The translations under genes and the position numbers were made by a program. A stretch of DNA of 15,333 nt from JBFMEX01 sp040752215 (GTDB taxonomy: Bacteria; Pseudomonadota; Alphaproteobacteria; Rhizobiales; Hyphomicrobiaceae). The notes under the pieces were generated by a model that saw only the letters and a list, made by a program, of their open reading frames with translations, did not search any database and was not told where the DNA came from. Below, one piece after another: positions 7,521 through 15,222 of the stretch. Location of the stretch: positions 1 to 15,333 of the forward strand of contig JBFMEX010000102.1 in NCBI GenBank assembly GCA_040752215.1. The letters run 5' to 3'. Each line of letters begins with the position of its first letter. The first letter of the stretch is position 1.

Positions 7521-8912
7521 ATGGCCGGGTACTATTTTCTGACGCTCGCCGTCCTGGCAGTGGCCGGATTCTACCTCGCGCGGTCGAAGGCTCAAGGCCT
7601 CGCGCTGCAGGGGCGCGGCGTGCTGCACTCGATGCCGAGCTATCACGGACTGTTCACCGCGTCGGCTATCCTTGTGCCGATGCTTGCGATCTTCGTCGTG
7701 GCGGCGCCGGTTCTCTCGAGGGTCGCGGAATCGCACGCGTTGGCCGCGTTTCCCGCCGAGGTGGCCAACGACGTCCTGAAACGTGGCGCGGCGCTCAGGG
7801 ACATCTACAACGTCATCGCCGGCCAGCACTCCGGCACGCCGAGCCCCGAGCTCAGCGCCGCTGCGGGCCGGCTCGCCGGTACGCTGACATCTGGACGCTG
7901 GGCCATCTATCTCGCTGGCGTGGCGACCGGCCTCGTGGCGATGTGGCTCAGCCTCTCGCGGGTCGGAGCGACGTTCCGCGCACGCAACCTGTTCGAGCGC
8001 ATCGTTCTCGGACTGCTGGTGATCTCAGCGACGGTCGCGATCCTGACCACGATCGGCATCGTTTTCTCGGTGCTCTACGAGACGATCCGCTTCTTCTTCG
8101 ATCCGGCGCTCAAGGGCAAGCCGACGATCCCGGACTTCCTATTCGGCACCGAGTGGAACCCGCAGGCCGCGCTACGCGCGGACCAGGGAGAGATAAAGAC
8201 CGCGTTCGGCTTTATTCCGCTGCTGACCGGCACGCTGCTCATCACCTTGATCGCGATCATCGTCGCCGGGCCGTTGGGCCTTTTCTCGGCGATCTACCTC
8301 TCGGAGTATGCGTCGCCTCGGTTCCGCGCATTTGCCAAGCCCATTCTCGAGATCCTGGCCGGCATCCCGACGGTCGTGCTCGGCTTCTTCGCCGCGCTCA
8401 CCATCGCGCCTCTCATTCGGGGCTGGGGCGAGCACTACGGCCTCGACATCGCTTCGGAGAGCGCACTCGCGGCCGGCCTGGTGATGGGCATGATGATCAT
8501 TCCGTTCATCTCCTCGCTGTCCGACGACGTGATCAATGCGGTGCCGCAGTCGCTGCGGGACGGCGCCTACGCGCTCGGCGCGACGCGGTCGGAGACCATC
8601 AAGCAGGTCGTACTGCCGGCGGCGCTGCCCGGCATCGTCTCGGCGTTCATGCTGGCGATCAGCCGCGCCATCGGCGAGACGATGATCGTCGTCATGGCGG
8701 CCGGACTTGCCGCCAACCTGACGCTCAATCCGTTCGATGCGGTGACGACGATCACCGTGCAGATCAAGACCATCCTGGTCGGTGACCAGGAATTCGACAG
8801 CGCCAAGACGCTTGCCGCATTCGCCCTTGGCTTCGTGCTGTTCTTCGTCACGCTGATCCTCAACATCATCGCACTCACCATCGTGCGCCGCTATCGAGAG
8901 CAGTATGACTGA
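7521..8912 (+). CDS. pstC: Phosphate ABC transporter permease PstC (long form)
   Basis: PstC is one of the two inner-membrane permeases of the Pst importer. At 463 residues it is much longer than the roughly 320-residue enterobacterial PstC. Extra N-terminal hydrophobic segments lie at about 2-20, 43-63 and 127-145, and a soluble stretch at 64-126, before the canonical permease part. The core has helices from about 160 and the permease domain at about 235-455. The EILAGIPTVVLGFF region lies near 277-290 and the cytoplasmic EAA-type loop (DGAYALGATRSETI) near 347-360, where PstB docks. The ATG at 7521 is used; a GTG at 7515 would add two residues and is closer to the GGGG ribosome site. Its 3' end overlaps the pstA start by 8 bp. 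The long N-terminus is common in alphaproteobacteria. Confidence 0.95.
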   Translation: MAGYYFLTLAVLAVAGFYLARSKAQGLALQGRGVLHSMPSYHGLFTASAILVPMLAIFVVAAPVLSRVAESHALAAFPAEVANDVLKRGAALRDIYNVIAGQHSGTPSPELSAAAGRLAGTLTSGRWAIYLAGVATGLVAMWLSLSRVGATFRARNLFERIVLGLLVISATVAILTTIGIVFSVLYETIRFFFDPALKGKPTIPDFLFGTEWNPQAALRADQGEIKTAFGFIPLLTGTLLITLIAIIVAGPLGLFSAIYLSEYASPRFRAFAKPILEILAGIPTVVLGFFAALTIAPLIRGWGEHYGLDIASESALAAGLVMGMMIIPFISSLSDDVINAVPQSLRDGAYALGATRSETIKQVVLPAALPGIVSAFMLAISRAIGETMIVVMAAGLAANLTLNPFDAVTTITVQIKTILVGDQEFDSAKTLAAFALGFVLFFVTLILNIIALTIVRRYREQYD

Positions 8913-10641
8913 CGCAACCGTTCCAGCACCCGCCGCCGGGCCGCGACGACTTGATGTCACCTCCGATAAGGCGGTCGCGCGGGTGCGCGCGCGCTATCGG
9001 TCGGAGAGCCGGTTCCGTGCCTACGGTCTCGTTGCGCTGGCGATCACGGCGGCGTTCCTGGCCGTTCTGATCGTCGACGTCCTCGCCCGCGGACTTCCTG
9101 CGTTCTTCCAGCACTCCATCGTGCTCGACGTGCCGGTGGCCGCGGACCTGGTCGAGGAGAAGTTGCGTGCGGACGTGCAGGCGATCCGTGCTGCCGACTA
9201 CTACCCGACGACCAAGGCGGCGATGGAGGCCGTCATTCCGGGTATCGAGAGCCGGGCAGCGCAGAAGCAGCTGATGCGGCTGTTGAGCTCGGGCGCCGCC
9301 GACGGGCTGAGAGAGCGGCTCGTCGCCGACCCGAGCCTGATCGGCAAGACCGTCAAGGCTCCGCTGCTTCTATCCGACGACGCAGATCTCTACTTCAAGG
9401 GTGAAGGGACGCCGATTGCGGCGCGGCCGGCGCGAGGTACGGCGACACCGAGCGGTACGAGCGGGGAAGTCACCATCCTCAGCTCCGCAAACGATTTCGC
9501 TGACGAGCTGGTCGCTATCAAGAAGGCGCTACGTGAGCGCGCCGCCGATCTCGGCGCGCAGGCCGAACGCATCGAGCGCCGCTCCAGGACCGACGGCACT
9601 GCGCGCGTGAAGGAGCTACGCGAGGAAGCGGCCGCGCTGCAGGTCAGGGTCGAGCAGCCGAAGATGGGCGAGGATCTCGATGCCCGGATGCCAAGCAGGC
9701 TCGTCGCCATCAACGGCGGACTGGTCAAGGTCACCAAGCTCGAGGACAGCAAGATCACCGGCGACGTGCTGCTGCCGCTCGGCTCGGATGCGGAGGCGAA
9801 GCCCGGAAGCTGGCAGATCGTCAAATTCGCGACCGCCGAATCCGATCGCAAGGTGACCGACCAGGAGGTCGCCTTCCTCGAGCGGCTGCGAGAGAAGGGC
9901 GTTGTCCAGAACGGCTTCAACTGGCGCTTCTTCACGTTCGGTGACAGCCGCGAGCCGGAGCTGGCCGGCATTCTGGGCGCACTGGTCGGCTCGGCGCTGA
10001 CTCTGCTCGTCACGCTGGCGCTCTGCCTGCCGATCGGCGTGATGGCGGCGATCTACCTCGAGGAGTTCGCGCCGAAGAACCGCCTCACCGATCTGATCGA
10101 GGTCAACATCAACAATCTCGCTGCGGTACCGTCGATCGTGTTCGGCCTGCTCGGTCTCGCGGTGTTCCTCAATTTCTTCGGGTTGCCGCGCTCGGCGCCG
10201 CTGGTCGGCGGCCTGGTACTGGCCCTCCTGGTGCTGCCGACGATCATCATCGCCGCGCGGGCGGCGTTGAAGGCGGTGCCGCCATCGATCAAGGAGGCGG
10301 CGCTCGGCGTCGGCGCCTCGCACCAGCAGGCGATCTTCCACCATGTGCTGCCGCTCGCCATGCCCGGAATCATGACCGGCACCATCATCGGCATGGCGCA
10401 TGCGCTCGGAGAAACGGCACCGCTGCTGATGATCGGAATGGTCGCGTTCATCGTCGACGTGCCCAAGGGCTTCGCCGATGCCGCGACCGTGCTGCCGGTG
10501 CAAATCTATCTCTGGTCGGACCTGCCCGAGGCGGCGTTCCAGGCCAAGACCGCAGGGGCCATCATCGTATTGCTGCTGTTCCTGTTCGGCATGAACGGGA
10601 CGGCGATCTGGCTCAGGAAGAGATTCGAGAGGCGGTGGTAG
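8905..10641 (+). CDS. pstA: Phosphate ABC transporter permease PstA with large periplasmic insert
   Basis: PstA is the second permease of the Pst importer. Its 578 residues far exceed the about 300 of the enterobacterial protein, and I recall the alphaproteobacterial DUF3333-containing form as roughly 430-450. There is one N-terminal helix at about 40-62. A soluble region follows at about 63-350, presumably periplasmic, which includes a charged heptad-like coiled-coil stretch at about 198-252. The permease domain lies at about 350-570, with LGALVGSALTLLVTLALCL, NINNLAAVPSIVFGLLGL near 401-418 and the EAA loop EAALGVGASHQQAIFHHVLP at 464-483. Its ATG overlaps the pstC stop by 8 bp, indicating coupling. 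The insert keeps the codon usage of its neighbours, so recent acquisition is not suggested. The permease identity is secure; the role of the insert is unknown. Confidence 0.95.
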   Translation: MTDATVPAPAAGPRRLDVTSDKAVARVRARYRSESRFRAYGLVALAITAAFLAVLIVDVLARGLPAFFQHSIVLDVPVAADLVEEKLRADVQAIRAADYYPTTKAAMEAVIPGIESRAAQKQLMRLLSSGAADGLRERLVADPSLIGKTVKAPLLLSDDADLYFKGEGTPIAARPARGTATPSGTSGEVTILSSANDFADELVAIKKALRERAADLGAQAERIERRSRTDGTARVKELREEAAALQVRVEQPKMGEDLDARMPSRLVAINGGLVKVTKLEDSKITGDVLLPLGSDAEAKPGSWQIVKFATAESDRKVTDQEVAFLERLREKGVVQNGFNWRFFTFGDSREPELAGILGALVGSALTLLVTLALCLPIGVMAAIYLEEFAPKNRLTDLIEVNINNLAAVPSIVFGLLGLAVFLNFFGLPRSAPLVGGLVLALLVLPTIIIAARAALKAVPPSIKEAALGVGASHQQAIFHHVLPLAMPGIMTGTIIGMAHALGETAPLLMIGMVAFIVDVPKGFADAATVLPVQIYLWSDLPEAAFQAKTAGAIIVLLLFLFGMNGTAIWLRKRFERRW

Positions 10642-10666
10642 TCTCGTGCTATCCTTGAGGGACAAG

Positions 10667-11482
10667 ATGGACGCAACCCCCATTCAGACCATGCAACGAG
10701 AAGTGCCGACTCCGGCGACTACGATGCCGATCAAGGTGACGGCGCGCGACGTCAACGTCTTCTATGGCGACAAGCACGCGCTGAAGGAGGTCACGGTCGA
10801 CATCCCAGATCGCGGCGTGATGGCCTTCATCGGCCCTTCGGGCTGCGGCAAGTCGACGTTTCTGCGGTGCATCAACCGGATGAACGACACGATCCCGTCG
10901 TGCCGCGTGACCGGCGACATCCGGATCGACGGGCAGGACATCCACGACCCGAGGCTCGACGTGGTGCAGCTCAGGGCCCGCGTTGGCATGGTGTTCCAGA
11001 AGCCGAACCCGTTCCCGAAGTCGATCTACGAGAACGTGGCTTATGGGCCGCGCATCCACGGCCTGGCCCGCTCCAAGAGCGATCTCGACGAGATCGTCAT
11101 GACCAGCCTGCAGAAGGCGGGCCTATTGAAGGAGGTGCAGGATCGGCTCGGCGATCCCGGCACTGGCCTTTCCGGCGGTCAGCAGCAGCGGCTGTGCATA
11201 GCGCGCGCGATCGCGGTCAGCCCGGAGGTTATCCTGATGGACGAGCCGTGCTCGGCGCTCGATCCGATCGCGACCGCGAAAATCGAGGAGCTGATCGACG
11301 AACTCAGAGAGAATTTCTGCATCATCATCGTCACCCACTCGATGCAGCAGGCGGCGCGGGTCTCGCAACGCACGGCGTTCTTCCATCTCGGCCTGATGGT
11401 CGAGGAAGGCGAGACGACGCAGATCTTCACCAATCCACGCGACAATCGTACGCTGCAGTACATCACCGGCCGGTTCGGCTGA
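10667..11482 (+). CDS. pstB: Phosphate ABC transporter ATP-binding protein PstB
   Basis: PstB is the cytoplasmic ATPase that powers PstCA and takes part with PhoU in signalling to PhoR. The 271-residue protein carries Walker A GPSGCGKST (56-64), Q-loop Gln111 in VFQKPNPFP, the signature LSGGQQQR (168-175), Walker B VILMDEP (188-194), D-loop SALD (196-199) and the switch His224. NPFPKSIYENVAYG is typical of PstB. The start at 10667 is preceded by AGGGA (10658-10662). A GTG at 10646 would add seven residues but has no good ribosome site. The gene lies 25 bp after pstA within the operon. The short poorly conserved N-terminal tail of about 20 residues before the first beta strand is common in this family. 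Confidence 0.97.
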   Translation: MDATPIQTMQREVPTPATTMPIKVTARDVNVFYGDKHALKEVTVDIPDRGVMAFIGPSGCGKSTFLRCINRMNDTIPSCRVTGDIRIDGQDIHDPRLDVVQLRARVGMVFQKPNPFPKSIYENVAYGPRIHGLARSKSDLDEIVMTSLQKAGLLKEVQDRLGDPGTGLSGGQQQRLCIARAIAVSPEVILMDEPCSALDPIATAKIEELIDELRENFCIIIVTHSMQQAARVSQRTAFFHLGLMVEEGETTQIFTNPRDNRTLQYITGRFG

Positions 11483-11545
11483 GGCGCACTGATGCTACTC
11501 GCCAAGCTCCTCGCGCTGATGGGAGCCCGAGAGGAGGCAACAAAC

Positions 11546-12265
11546 GTGAACGAGCACATCGTCAAATCATACGAGGAGGAGCTGGCGCTCCTCGACAAGC
11601 GGATCGCCCAGATGGGGGGGCTCGCCGAGCACAATCTCGGGCGGGCATTCTCGGCACTCGACAAGCACGATCCGCGGCTCGCCTCGCAGGCGATCGAGGC
11701 GGACCGGGCCATCGATCAGCTCGAGCGCGACATCGAGAACCAGGTGATCGTGATGATCGCCAAGCGCCAGCCGATGGCCAACGACCTTCGCCACATCATG
11801 ACGGTGCTCAACATCGCCGGTGATCTCGAGCGCATCGGCGATCTCGGCAAGAACATCGCAAAACGGGCGCTGGCGATCGCCGGCGAGCATCACCCCAAGC
11901 AGCTGATGGCCGGACTCGGGCACATGGCGGAGCTGGCTGCGCGTCAGCTCAAGGATGTGCTCGACGCGTTCAGCGCCCACGACGATCAGAAGGCGCTCGC
12001 GGTGTGGCGCAGCGACGCGAGCCTCGACGCGCTCTACAACTCCGTGTTTCGCGAGCTGCTGACCTACATGATGGAGGATCCGCGCAACATCAGCCTGTGC
12101 ACGCATCTCTTGTTCGGCGCCAAGAACATCGAGCGGATCGGCGATCACACCACCAACATAGCGGAGAAGGTTCACTACCTTGTGACGGGGCGGGTGCTGA
12201 CCGAGGATCGCGAGAAGAGCGACGACACCAGCTCGGTGCTGCTCGGCAAGCCAGCTACGGAATGA
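11546..12265 (+). CDS. phoU: Phosphate signalling protein PhoU
   Basis: PhoU is a cytoplasmic helical-bundle protein that couples Pst transporter activity to repression of PhoR signalling. The 239-residue protein has two repeated three-helix PhoU domains, at about 1-110 and 120-225. Each ends with the metal-binding E/D-x-x-x-D pattern: AGDLERIGDLGKNIAKRA in the first and KNIERIGDHTTNIAEKV in the second. The GTG start at 11546 follows GAGGAGG (11531-11537) at 8 bp, so it is preferred over the longer frame starting at 11492, whose extra 18 residues precede the ribosome site. It sits 63 bp after pstB and only 3 bp before phoB, so phoU and phoB are translated together. Confidence 0.96.
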   Translation: MNEHIVKSYEEELALLDKRIAQMGGLAEHNLGRAFSALDKHDPRLASQAIEADRAIDQLERDIENQVIVMIAKRQPMANDLRHIMTVLNIAGDLERIGDLGKNIAKRALAIAGEHHPKQLMAGLGHMAELAARQLKDVLDAFSAHDDQKALAVWRSDASLDALYNSVFRELLTYMMEDPRNISLCTHLLFGAKNIERIGDHTTNIAEKVHYLVTGRVLTEDREKSDDTSSVLLGKPATE

Positions 12266-12268
12266 ACG

Positions 12269-12961
12269 ATGGCGGCACGAATTCTCCTCGTCGAGGACGA
12301 CGCGGCTCTGGTCACGCTGCTCGACTACAATCTGAAGGCCGCCGGATACGATGTGACCTCGGCGACGAGTGCCGAGGATGGTGAGCAACTGCTCGCCGGG
12401 TCCGGCTTCGATCTCGTCATCCTGGACTGGATGCTCCCGGAGATGTCCGGAATCGAGCTATGTGGCCGCCTGAGGCGCGCGGGCAAGCATCCTGCATTGC
12501 CGATCCTGATGCTGACCGCGCGCAGCGAGGAGGCCGACCGCGTCAAAGGGCTGACGACAGGCGCCGACGACTACGTCGTCAAGCCGTTTTCGGTGCCCGA
12601 GCTGCTGGCGCGGGTCGGCGCGCTGCTTCGGCGCGCGGCGCCGGAGCGGGTCAGCGATACGGCGAGCCATGGCGACATCGTGCTCGACCGCGCCGCTCAT
12701 CGTGTGACGCGCTCGGGGCGAACAATTCAGCTCGGGCCGACCGAGTACCGACTGCTGGAGGCGCTGCTCGAAAGCCCCGGCCGGGTGTTGACGCGCGGCC
12801 AGCTGCTCGATCGCGTTTGGGGCAATACGGCGGAGATCGACGAGCGCACCGTCGATGTGCACATCGGCCGGCTGCGCAAGGCGCTGATCCGCGGCAACGA
12901 GGCGGACCCGGTCCGCACCGTGCGCGGCGCCGGCTACGTGCTGAACGGGGAGGAGGCGTAG
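12269..12961 (+). CDS. phoB: Phosphate regulon response regulator PhoB
   Basis: PhoB is the DNA-binding partner of PhoR and activates phosphate-starvation genes, probably including this operon. The 230-residue protein has a receiver domain at 1-120 with acidic pocket Asp10/Asp11, phosphoacceptor Asp53 (LVILDWMLPEMSG), Thr83 and Lys105 in VVKPFSVPELLARV. The output domain at about 130-228 is an OmpR/PhoB winged helix, seen in LGPTEYRLLEALLESPGRVLTR (split by family-typical positions), RTVDVHIGRLRKAL and VRTVRGAGYVL. It is spaced 3 bp from phoU, so it uses the same mRNA. No clear terminator follows the stop. The combination with phoR and pstSCAB-phoU makes PhoB the best name over other OmpR-type regulators. 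Confidence 0.95.
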   Translation: MAARILLVEDDAALVTLLDYNLKAAGYDVTSATSAEDGEQLLAGSGFDLVILDWMLPEMSGIELCGRLRRAGKHPALPILMLTARSEEADRVKGLTTGADDYVVKPFSVPELLARVGALLRRAAPERVSDTASHGDIVLDRAAHRVTRSGRTIQLGPTEYRLLEALLESPGRVLTRGQLLDRVWGNTAEIDERTVDVHIGRLRKALIRGNEADPVRTVRGAGYVLNGEEA

Positions 12962-13111
12962 CTCGGCGGAGCGCGCGCGGCCACATCGTCCACCGCCGCG
13001 GCGACGAGCTCGGCCTGATCGATCCGGCTGGCTGGCTGGCTGCTGCCCTTCACTCCGCCACGCTGGCGGCTGCGGGCAGCAACGAGATCGGCCAGCATGG
13101 ATCGCGAGTAG

Positions 13112-13155
13112 TGTCAGGCATGCTGCCGGTTCGAAATGTCAGGGATGCTCCCGGT
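13112..13155 (+). repeat. Pair of IS21-like terminal repeats
   Basis: TGTCAGGCATGCTGCCGGT (13112-13130) and TGTCAGGGATGCTCCCGGT (13137-13155) differ at two positions and are offset by 25 bp. Multiple TGTCAGG-led repeats of about this size at a terminus are typical of IS21-family elements. No istA or istB coding sequence is attached, so this is a solo end or deletion remnant. The repeat is seen directly; the IS21 assignment rests on recalled family features. Confidence 0.5.
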
Positions 13156-13171
13156 CGTTCGAGCGGCTTGC

Positions 13172-13295
13172 GTCTTGCCCGGCCGCACTGGCGGCAGGTC
13201 CATCCGCGGCTTCAGCAAGTGGAAGCGCGATCGGATGTCGGGGGAGCGATGGGCTGACGTTGCACGACGTGCGCCGAACCGCCGCGACCGGCATC
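13172..13295 (+). pseudogene. Fragment of a phage-type tyrosine recombinase (integrase)
   Basis: One frame reads LPGRTGGRSIRGFSKWKRD and continues to SGERW at 13252. After a shift of one base the next frame reads LTLHDVRRTAATGI from 13254. Together these match the middle-to-C-terminal part of phage integrases, where the pattern FPGRTG...GFSKAK...W-LHDLRRTAATG includes the catalytic H-x-x-R box. The upstream arm-binding and core portions, the first catalytic Arg and the C-terminal Tyr are all missing, and a one-base shift splits the fragment at about 13253. It is a dead remnant of a prophage or integrative element. It begins just after the IS21-like repeats. Confidence 0.65.
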
Positions 13296-13541
13296 TTCCC
13301 GGATGAGCCAGGACGATCGGATGCGGTACCCCGAATGCTCACGACGTGGGCACAAGCCTCGCGGCCACTCTGCCCAATGGTGGTATTCCTCGTCCGGGTG
13401 GTGGATGCGCCGAGGCGTTCGTGAAAGAATATTGCAGGTCAAGCGCCGACGTACGTGCTGACGAGACCCCGCCACCGGCAATCCGAGGACGGCGGCAGAA
13501 ATCTCGAGCTTCCATAATGCATTCCAGTGATGGAGGGCCCG

Positions 13542-14186
13542 ATGATCTCGGGCAAGCGCGCATTCGATGTAGTGATCTCGACGATTGCATTCGCGATCGT
13601 GTCGCCACTCTTGCTGCTCATTGCTTTGGCGATCCTTGTCGAGGATGGGACACCGGTCATTTTTCGGCAGCGGCGCATTGGCAAGGGCGGGAGCCTCTTC
13701 TGGATTTACAAGTTCCGAAAGCTGAAGCATCGACCCCATGAGAGCGCGCCACTGGTGGTGACGCCGGAAGACGAGCGCTACACCACCATCGGACGGTTTC
13801 TCGACGCGAGCAAGCTGAACGAACTGCCGCAACTTCTCAACATAATGAAGGGGGATATGTCGCTCGTCGGCCCCCGACCTGAAATTCCGGAGTTTTTCCA
13901 CTGTTATCATGGGGCGTATCGGAATCTCCTGCGCTACCCGCCTGGCATATTCGGACCGAGCCAAACTGTCTTTCGCAATGAAACCGAAATGTATCCCGTC
14001 GGGATCGACAAATCCCGATTCTATGAAGTCAGCCTGTTCAAGAAAAAGGCCGAGCTCGACCTTCAATATTATTGCAGGGCCACGCTGGCGAGCGATCTCT
14101 ACTGGGTTGTCAGATCTCTGATGGCAGTCGTCTCGGAGTGGAGTCAGGAGCGCCCCGCCGTTCGGGCCGATTGGCATATGAACTGA
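13542..14186 (+). CDS. Polyprenyl-phosphate sugar phosphotransferase (bacterial sugar transferase family)
   Basis: This 214-residue monotopic phosphoglycosyl transferase (PF02397) transfers a sugar-1-phosphate from a nucleotide sugar to a lipid carrier, the first membrane step of exopolysaccharide or O-antigen assembly. The re-entrant helix FDVVISTIAFAIVSPLLLL lies at 8-26 with the Ser-Pro kink at 21-22. FRQRRIGKGG and YKFRKL (56-61) follow, and then LNELPQL at 92-98 and KGDMSLVGPRPE at 103-114. The usual catalytic dyad Asp-Glu is Asn93-Glu94 here. PPGIFGPSQ near 133-141 is another family landmark. The ATG at 13542 has GGAGGG (13532-13537); GTG 13527 and ATG 13530 are alternatives that add five or four residues. 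Third-position GC is lower than in the pho genes, suggesting acquisition. Confidence 0.9.
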   Translation: MISGKRAFDVVISTIAFAIVSPLLLLIALAILVEDGTPVIFRQRRIGKGGSLFWIYKFRKLKHRPHESAPLVVTPEDERYTTIGRFLDASKLNELPQLLNIMKGDMSLVGPRPEIPEFFHCYHGAYRNLLRYPPGIFGPSQTVFRNETEMYPVGIDKSRFYEVSLFKKKAELDLQYYCRATLASDLYWVVRSLMAVVSEWSQERPAVRADWHMN

Positions 14187-14237
14187 AAGAGTCACCAGGG
14201 GTCATTATCGGCAATTCGAAGAGAAAGGAGATGCGTG

Positions 14238-14987
14238 ATGAATCGGGCAGTGATACTGGCCGGCGGAAAGGGGCGGCGGCTGGCTCCTTATACGATCACA
14301 TTTCCGAAGCCTATGGTGCCGGTCGGTGACATGCCGATCATCGAGATCGTCATCAGGCAGCTGAAGAACTCCGGCTTCAACCACATTACTCTCGCCGTCG
14401 GCCATCTGGCCGAGTTGATCATGGCCTACCTTCAGGACGGATCGCGGTGGGGATCGCAAATCGACTACTCGCGCGAGGATGCGCCACTCGGCACAACAGG
14501 GCCACTCTTGCTGATGCAGGATCTGCCCGAGAACTTCCTGGTGATGAACGGCGACATCCTGACCACTTTAAACTACAGGGATTTGTTCAATTTCCACGTC
14601 AAATCAAAAGCCGATTTGACGATTGCGTGCCATCGATGCAACACCAAAGTCGATCTCGGTGTGATCGAGTTCGATGGGCGCATGGAGGTCACCGGCTATC
14701 GTGAGAAGCCGACCATACCCTATGACGTTTCGATGGGCGTCTATGTGTTCAATCGACGGGCTCTCCAGGGCCTCAAATCCGGCACCTACATCGACCTGCC
14801 GACCGTCGTTCAAAGGTTGATTGAGGAGCGGCGGCCGGTGAAGGTGTTCCTGAGCGACAATATCTGGCTCGATATCGGCCGGCCTACGGACTACGAGGAT
14901 GCCTCAATGCAATTCCAGTCGATGCGTGAAGCTTTCTTGAGGTCCGACCCAATGTTCGAGGAAGGGCTGCTCGAGGCGGCGCAATAG
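14238..14987 (+). CDS. Sugar-1-phosphate nucleotidyltransferase
   Basis: This enzyme makes an NDP-sugar from a sugar-1-phosphate and NTP, a cytosolic donor supply for polysaccharide assembly. The 249-residue protein has the signature LAGGKGRRLAPYT (7-19) and the substrate-side FPKPMVPV (22-29). APLGTTGPL follows near 82-90, then the metal-binding Asp of MNGDIL (103-108), GVIEFDGR with EKP, and LDIGRPTDYEDA near the C-terminus. There is no left-handed beta-helix extension, so it is the short form like glucose-1-phosphate thymidylyl/cytidylyl and mannose-1-phosphate guanylyl enzymes. The exact base and sugar cannot be told. AAAGGAG (14224-14230) lies 7 bp before the ATG at 14238. It is 51 bp downstream of the sugar transferase and probably co-transcribed with it. 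Confidence 0.9.
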   Translation: MNRAVILAGGKGRRLAPYTITFPKPMVPVGDMPIIEIVIRQLKNSGFNHITLAVGHLAELIMAYLQDGSRWGSQIDYSREDAPLGTTGPLLLMQDLPENFLVMNGDILTTLNYRDLFNFHVKSKADLTIACHRCNTKVDLGVIEFDGRMEVTGYREKPTIPYDVSMGVYVFNRRALQGLKSGTYIDLPTVVQRLIEERRPVKVFLSDNIWLDIGRPTDYEDASMQFQSMREAFLRSDPMFEEGLLEAAQ

Positions 14988-15000
14988 GCGGAAGGCCGCG

Positions 15001-15222
15001 ATGGGAGCCAGAGCGCAGGAAATGACACACGTGTCGCCGACTGCTCGATCCCGACCAGTCGTGACGATTCGCGATTATTCCGCGCCTTCGACTCCGTCTG
15101 ATGCATCTGGTGCAAATGCTCTATTGGCAGCGCACGGCAACGCGGCAATGTACTGCGACCCTGCGGTCGCGAGTGCCATCGCACACGGCTTGCGACAGCC
15201 ACTGCTTGTACAAGAACGGTAA
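15001..15222 (+). pseudogene. C-terminal remnant resembling a glycosyltransferase family 1/4 protein
   Basis: An open frame of 73 codons starts 13 bp after the nucleotidyltransferase, with GGAAGG nearby. Its N-terminal half is nondescript. The second half, from GANALLAAHGNAAMYCDP to IAHGLRQPLLVQER, resembles the end of GT-B glycosyltransferases, where a LPEVxGxAAxxxDP motif is followed by xxIAxAL and a short helix. The Pro-Glu of that motif, with the glutamate that normally contacts the donor, is replaced. No upstream glycosyltransferase domain exists in the window, so I read it as a decayed stub. It could instead be an unrelated small ORF. Confidence 0.4.

Larger units (their letters stand above)
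12962..13541. other. Gene-poor stretch with mobile-element debris between phoB and the sugar transferase
   Basis: About 580 bp without an intact gene. It contains a four-copy GGCT tandem repeat (13026-13041), a pair of IS21-like terminal repeats (13112-13155) and a frameshifted tyrosine recombinase fragment (13172-13295). The last 110 bp before the sugar transferase are less GC-rich and should contain its promoter, but no convincing -35/-10 pair was found. I saw no rho-independent terminator for the pho operon. Confidence 0.6.

Noticed and set aside
6381..7829. Minus-strand open frame of 482 codons opposite pstS and the start of pstC
   Set aside because: It spans two real genes and the stem-loop. 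Its composition is Arg/Leu/Val-rich with no recognisable domain.
9616..10683. Minus-strand open frame of 355 codons opposite pstA
   Set aside because: It is antisense to the permease domain; the translation is full of Arg, Gln and His with no family features.
12460..13257. Plus-strand frame of 265 codons overlapping the phoB 3' half
   Set aside because: Most of it is an out-of-frame reading of phoB. The tail covers the debris region and shows no domain except the short integrase-like piece, which is annotated separately.
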